Shown here in pieces: positions 4,929 through 8,996 of a DNA stretch of 8,996 nt (within the stretch, counting starts at the first letter, position 1; each line of letters begins with the position of its first letter). The stretch spans positions 1 through 8,996 of the forward strand of contig DGGP01000155.1 in NCBI GenBank assembly GCA_002392265.1, read 5' to 3'. Source of the stretch: Firmicutes bacterium UBA3871 (GTDB lineage Bacteria; Bacillota; Clostridia; Peptostreptococcales; Anaerovoracaceae). A program made the position numbers and the translations under genes. The notes under the pieces were generated by a model. That model was not told the DNA's origin. It saw only the letters and a program-made list of their open reading frames with translations, and did no database searches.

Positions 4929-7900
4929 TAAAAAAATATATAAAAAGTATATTATCGCTATTTGTGATTTTCGCCTTAATATTTTGTTCCTTTCCAGCTG
5001 AGACATTGGCGAATTCAACTGTTAATGAAATAACATTAACTTTGTACGATTCTACAATGGAGGGTTGTGATTCTGCTTTTGATGAAAACATAACAATAAA
5101 CAGCCAGCCAATAAAAAAGCTATACATAAAAACTATAAATGATGGTGATAAAGTAATATTAAAAAACAATCGTAATTATAATATTAGCGCAGGTGTTCTT
5201 CTAACAGTTAGAGGAGAGAGCAGTTATGCTCTTAAAAAAAATGGTAAAAATACAGTAGAACTTACCAATTTAGCAAAAGCAACACTACGAGAGTTAACCG
5301 ATGCAGGTATATCGTCATCACATTTAGATACAACTGCTTCCGGATATTATTTTTTACAATACTGCATAACGAATGGATATGCTTTTGTAGTTCAGGTAAG
5401 AGGCTCAAACGTTCCACTTGATTATTCAGCACTTAATGCACAGCTTGCCAGAATTGAAGATGAAAACGGCAGGCTAAACACAGGAATTTACTATATTGAA
5501 AATGACTGCTATAACGGCAAGGTATATACGAAAGGCGGAGCATGGGCGGCACTGACCAAGGAAAACGGACCTTATGCAAAAGCCAAAGGAACGCTTACTC
5601 TCCAAAGCGAAATAGAAAAAGCAGCTTCCGATTTAAGTGCAGCAATAGATAAACTCATTCCGAAAACGCGCGCAAACCCAACGCTTCTTTATGATGAGCT
5701 TAATAAAAAATGGGAATATGTCGGTAGTGGTATACAGAGATTAGGTCCGGGAAACAGTCATATAGTTGTATCTGAGGACAATACCACAGCGGTTACCTGG
5801 CAGCCTTATAGCGCAGCATTTAACGAAGGGCAGGAAATTCTAGCGTCACTCTATGACAATGATGGCAATCCTACAGATGCCAATAAAGCTGAGTTGCAGG
5901 AACGTATTGAGGAGCTTACAGAAATTCTGCGCGACAGTGTCCCGAATTTCGTAATAAAATCCACTTACGAATCGGATTATAAATACTATCTTGATAACAA
6001 AGAAAGAGCCTTTGTTATTCTTGATAAATATAATCCGTCAAAGTATACAGAGTCGGACTATACCTCAGAATCCTGGACAAACTTTATAAACGCATATAAT
6101 GCGCTTGACAACGACCTAAAAGCTTCCGTTCACGGAACGGGTTCAAAGGCAGAATTTGATGTAGTCCATGGTTTCCATTCGGGACATATTAAAGCCTTGG
6201 AAAATGCAGTACGTTCCCTTGTGAACTCCGGAGAGATTATTCTTAGCAGTTTTACTTATGTGAATAATTTTGCTGTAAGATATCCGCAAAGCGACCACGG
6301 AGACTTTATCGATGTTTTACACTACGACAAAAATAATGCCTCCGATTTAGAATATCTAAAGCTTACTCCCGGTCGTACCACTGCTTGGAATGCAATTCAG
6401 GACAAAATAGGGTCATTCGACGAACGCACAAATGTTGCATTGTATTTAGAAACACTTAATCTGTACTTCAAGGGCACATTTATGGTTTTCGTTGACGGCG
6501 AATTTGTTGAGATGTCGAATCAACCGGGGACCCATTTACACAACGGTGAAAATGTAAAAATAGTTCGTTTGGCTACACCTGCTATAATGGTCGAAGCTTC
6601 AACAGGTGAAACAACATCGGATACCAAGCCTTACCCAACTAGGAGTGAAGATGTCTTTGGTGATTCTATTGCTGACATAAAAATGTCAGTACCGACAGAA
6701 GTTAAAGTGGGTGAGGAGATTGAGTTTTCCGCAACTCTGACAGGTGCATATTCAAGCAACTTAGGTGCGCCGCTCAGTCCTGAAAACATTACTCTTTTCG
6801 TCAGCAAGCCTTATGACAATGTGGGTTCTCTTGCTGATGCTCAACCGATTATAAATACAGGCAAAAAAACAGATGCGAGCGGCAAGCTGAGCTATGTATT
6901 TACCGAACCGGGAACCTACGCTGTTGCGATGTACTGTGTTGAACCTGATGAACCGACACTCACGGACATTCTGGGGATCACGACTATAGGCACCTACAAT
7001 TCTGTAAAAGCCGGTGATTTCGCGATAGTTACCGTAACAGCTTCAGAAAACGAAGCGGCTCTTCTTCAAAGCTGGAGCGCAAAGTATCTGGCTGAAGCAA
7101 AGGCGTATTTTGATGAATTCCATGACTATGATTTCGCGGAAGGCTTCTATGAAAGCAAGCTCACCCCTGCATATGAAACATTAAAGGAGCATATTGCATC
7201 GGCAAACACATACAAGGGACTTGTCGATGGCTACAAGGTCGATTTTGACGCCTTGAAGGCACTGGGCGGACAGGCACTTAATCACAGCTCTGTAATCGAT
7301 GATTTCCGTAAACGCCTTTCGTATATTCCGGAGGATGAGGCAACATTAGATTCAGGATATGCGGAATTAATAATTGGCATTAAGACTGATTTTGCTGCGA
7401 TGAACGAGCATACTAAAGCTCTGCTCTCACCGGCAGAGATGGAACGCATTGCTCATATTGTGGAAATAGATGTTTCTGCATTAAAAACACAGCCAAGAGT
7501 TACCGTGAACATAGGTGGTCAAAATCTTCCATACGGTGGCAAAATATTCTGGACAAGCGATACCGGCGGAGCCACATATCACGGAAGACCAAATCTGAAA
7601 TATGTAATTACGCCTAATAATGACGGAACGCTACCAACTCCGGATTACAGCAGATTCCAGGATTGGTTAAGCAATAATACGCTTAGTGCAAAAGCCAGAG
7701 ACCATGTGTTCCTGCAGTTCTATGCACCTGCAGCATCACGTTCCGAATCAAAGTATTGGCTGATGTGGTCACTTGACAATCAAAGCTGGGATGAAGTTCC
7801 TCTAAAGGTCATCATGAATGCCGAGGGTGCTGTCCTGGGTGATTCTACACCAACATATCTGCCATATGATTATTTTGTGCTTGAATATGTCATCCCTGAT

Positions 7901-8996
7901 GATGTTCAAGATGGTTCAACAATTAACATCTACCTCAAAACCGTAAGTCAAACCGAGTATAATTCATATCTTGTAGATGACATAAAGGGCGATGCCATTG
8001 CTGCCGTAAACGCGGCTTATGATGAATATTCAAAGGCGACAAATGCCGACGCGGCAAAGCTGGCTCAGATTAAAGCCGATGCATTGGCAAAGATTGAAGC
8101 TGCTACGACAGAGGCAGATGTTACCAATGCAAGAAAGGCTGCAGTTGCAGCTATGGCTGCGGCTGTAACAGCTTCTGCCGGCAGTGAAAGCGGAGTCATA
8201 GAGCCTGAGGCATCGTTTGATGCGGGCAAGCAGGTCGGTACAGTATCGCTTATCATAGAAAACACCACTTTCAATGAAGCTCCGTTTACAGGAACCATCG
8301 CAAAGGGAACCTATCCACTCTGCGAGAACGACTCTATGATGACAGTAGTTCTGAAGGCTCTCGAAGCCAAAGGCTTTAACTGGAACGGTACTAAGGGAAA
8401 TGTAGGTGATGCGGGCAGCTCTACAGGTAATCACGACTATTCGATTTCATACCTTGGCAGCATCAACAAAGGTGAGGGCAGCAATAATAAAGAGCTTGGC
8501 GAATTTGACGGCGGTAGAAAGTCCGGCTGGATGGGTACGCTTAACGACTGGTTTGTAAACGAAAGCTTCTCCGCATTTACCGTTGAAAGCGGCAGACTGG
8601 AAAGCGGTGACGAAATTCATATTATGTATACCTGCGACCTCGGTGCCGATATCGGCGGCAGTTGGACAGTGGGAGATACTGCTATAAAGAATATCAATTT
8701 CTCGACAGGCAAGCTGGCTCCGGCATTTGACAGCAGCGTATTTGACTATATGCTGATCATTCCGTCGGATTCCGCAAAGCTAAAGGTAGATTACGCTATC
8801 CGAAACATGAACTTCCAATCCCGCATTTTCTTAAACTATTACAACAAGGAAAGTGCGAGATACAAAAAGAGCGATGTCCTCAGCGTGAAGTCGGGTGACA
8901 AGCTCTACATCGGCGTGGGTGACCCGTCATGGCCGAGCATGAATAGCAGCAGAAAGGGTGCAAAGTACATCTTCTCCGTATGCACATTGGACGATG
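4925..8996 (+). CDS. Giant secreted multidomain protein with DUF4430 (transcobalamin-like) and cadherin-like domains, 3' end outside window
   Basis: The frame is open from ATG 4925 to the window end (1357 complete codons) with no stop. An in-frame TAA at 4919-4921 rules out an upstream start. Residues 1-29 form a Sec signal peptide (MIKKYIK, hydrophobic core, PAETLA|NS); no lipobox is seen. Visible parts, in order: an N-terminal Lys/Asn-rich beta region (30-150); helical stretches with a FIVAR-like unit (about 374-402, YTESDYTSESWTNFINAYNA); a beta region with FVDGEFVEMSN (about 446-550); an Ig-like module ending SGKLSYVFTEPGTYAVAMYC (about 580-675); mixed helical and beta regions; an Ala-rich coiled-coil (about 1022-1090); DUF4430 (about 1105-1240, with SMMTVVLKALEAKGF and GWMGTLNDWFVN); and a cadherin-like beta-sandwich starting at 1253 (INFSTGKLAPAFDSSVFDY). 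DUF4430 shares the fold of the C-terminal domain of transcobalamin and intrinsic factor. Together with the riboswitch this points to surface corrinoid capture, which is inferred. An anchor or transporter partner may lie downstream. Confidence 0.85.
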   Translation, partial: MIKKYIKSILSLFVIFALIFCSFPAETLANSTVNEITLTLYDSTMEGCDSAFDENITINSQPIKKLYIKTINDGDKVILKNNRNYNISAGVLLTVRGESSYALKKNGKNTVELTNLAKATLRELTDAGISSSHLDTTASGYYFLQYCITNGYAFVVQVRGSNVPLDYSALNAQLARIEDENGRLNTGIYYIENDCYNGKVYTKGGAWAALTKENGPYAKAKGTLTLQSEIEKAASDLSAAIDKLIPKTRANPTLLYDELNKKWEYVGSGIQRLGPGNSHIVVSEDNTTAVTWQPYSAAFNEGQEILASLYDNDGNPTDANKAELQERIEELTEILRDSVPNFVIKSTYESDYKYYLDNKERAFVILDKYNPSKYTESDYTSESWTNFINAYNALDNDLKASVHGTGSKAEFDVVHGFHSGHIKALENAVRSLVNSGEIILSSFTYVNNFAVRYPQSDHGDFIDVLHYDKNNASDLEYLKLTPGRTTAWNAIQDKIGSFDERTNVALYLETLNLYFKGTFMVFVDGEFVEMSNQPGTHLHNGENVKIVRLATPAIMVEASTGETTSDTKPYPTRSEDVFGDSIADIKMSVPTEVKVGEEIEFSATLTGAYSSNLGAPLSPENITLFVSKPYDNVGSLADAQPIINTGKKTDASGKLSYVFTEPGTYAVAMYCVEPDEPTLTDILGITTIGTYNSVKAGDFAIVTVTASENEAALLQSWSAKYLAEAKAYFDEFHDYDFAEGFYESKLTPAYETLKEHIASANTYKGLVDGYKVDFDALKALGGQALNHSSVIDDFRKRLSYIPEDEATLDSGYAELIIGIKTDFAAMNEHTKALLSPAEMERIAHIVEIDVSALKTQPRVTVNIGGQNLPYGGKIFWTSDTGGATYHGRPNLKYVITPNNDGTLPTPDYSRFQDWLSNNTLSAKARDHVFLQFYAPAASRSESKYWLMWSLDNQSWDEVPLKVIMNAEGAVLGDSTPTYLPYDYFVLEYVIPDDVQDGSTINIYLKTVSQTEYNSYLVDDIKGDAIAAVNAAYDEYSKATNADAAKLAQIKADALAKIEAATTEADVTNARKAAVAAMAAAVTASAGSESGVIEPEASFDAGKQVGTVSLIIENTTFNEAPFTGTIAKGTYPLCENDSMMTVVLKALEAKGFNWNGTKGNVGDAGSSTGNHDYSISYLGSINKGEGSNNKELGEFDGGRKSGWMGTLNDWFVNESFSAFTVESGRLESGDEIHIMYTCDLGADIGGSWTVGDTAIKNINFSTGKLAPAFDSSVFDYMLIIPSDSAKLKVDYAIRNMNFQSRIFLNYYNKESARYKKSDVLSVKSGDKLYIGVGDPSWPSMNSSRKGAKYIFSVCTLDD

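Noticed and set aside
8000..8170. Ala-rich stretch of the giant protein as a DNA repeat
   Set aside because: The nucleotide sequence does not repeat in tandem; the Ala/Lys/Glu pattern fits a helical coiled-coil linker.

Overview
The window looks like chromosomal DNA of a Gram-positive anaerobe of the Clostridia, probably a gut lineage. This rests on a lipoprotein-type oligopeptide/dipeptide-binding protein, strong AGGAGG ribosome-binding sites, canonical sigma-A promoters, tight intrinsic terminators, a clostridial-style cobalamin riboswitch and very large secreted modular proteins. No genus can be assigned from the sequence alone.

Layout. Positions 1-510 hold the C-terminal part of dephospho-CoA kinase (coaE). 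It is followed after 14 bases by a complete family-5 ABC-type solute-binding lipoprotein (525-2141) with no permease in view. A complete tRNA-Leu(GAG) with its own promoter and terminator occupies 2171-2335. A second promoter with near-perfect consensus (2394-2422) starts a leader of about 470 nt that contains a structured RNA (about 2494-2764). I read this RNA as a divergent cobalamin riboswitch, and it is followed by an intrinsic terminator (2798-2845) with a candidate antiterminator. Downstream are a 653-residue secreted beta-rich protein (2899-4860), another intrinsic terminator (4879-4916), and a giant secreted protein that starts at 4925 and is still open at the window end (at least 1357 residues). 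The giant protein has a DUF4430 (transcobalamin C-terminal-like) domain followed by a cadherin-like beta-sandwich.

How it fits together. The riboswitch, the secreted beta-sandwich protein and the DUF4430 protein form a coherent unit. When cobalamin is scarce the leader should read through, and cell-surface proteins that plausibly capture corrinoids or corrinoid-protein complexes are made. A B12 ABC transporter may lie beyond position 8996. This functional reading is an inference from the riboswitch and the DUF4430 domain; no corrinoid-binding residue can be proven here. The coaE, binding-protein and tRNA genes are ordinary neighbours with no visible link to the B12 unit.

The most unusual details are the divergent, expanded riboswitch with an 8-nt perfect complementarity suited to the L5-L13 kissing loop, and the junction between the two surface genes. 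At that junction a strong Shine-Dalgarno serves a 16-codon TTG-start mini-frame. The frame runs through the terminator hairpin and ends in an ATGA overlap with the giant gene.
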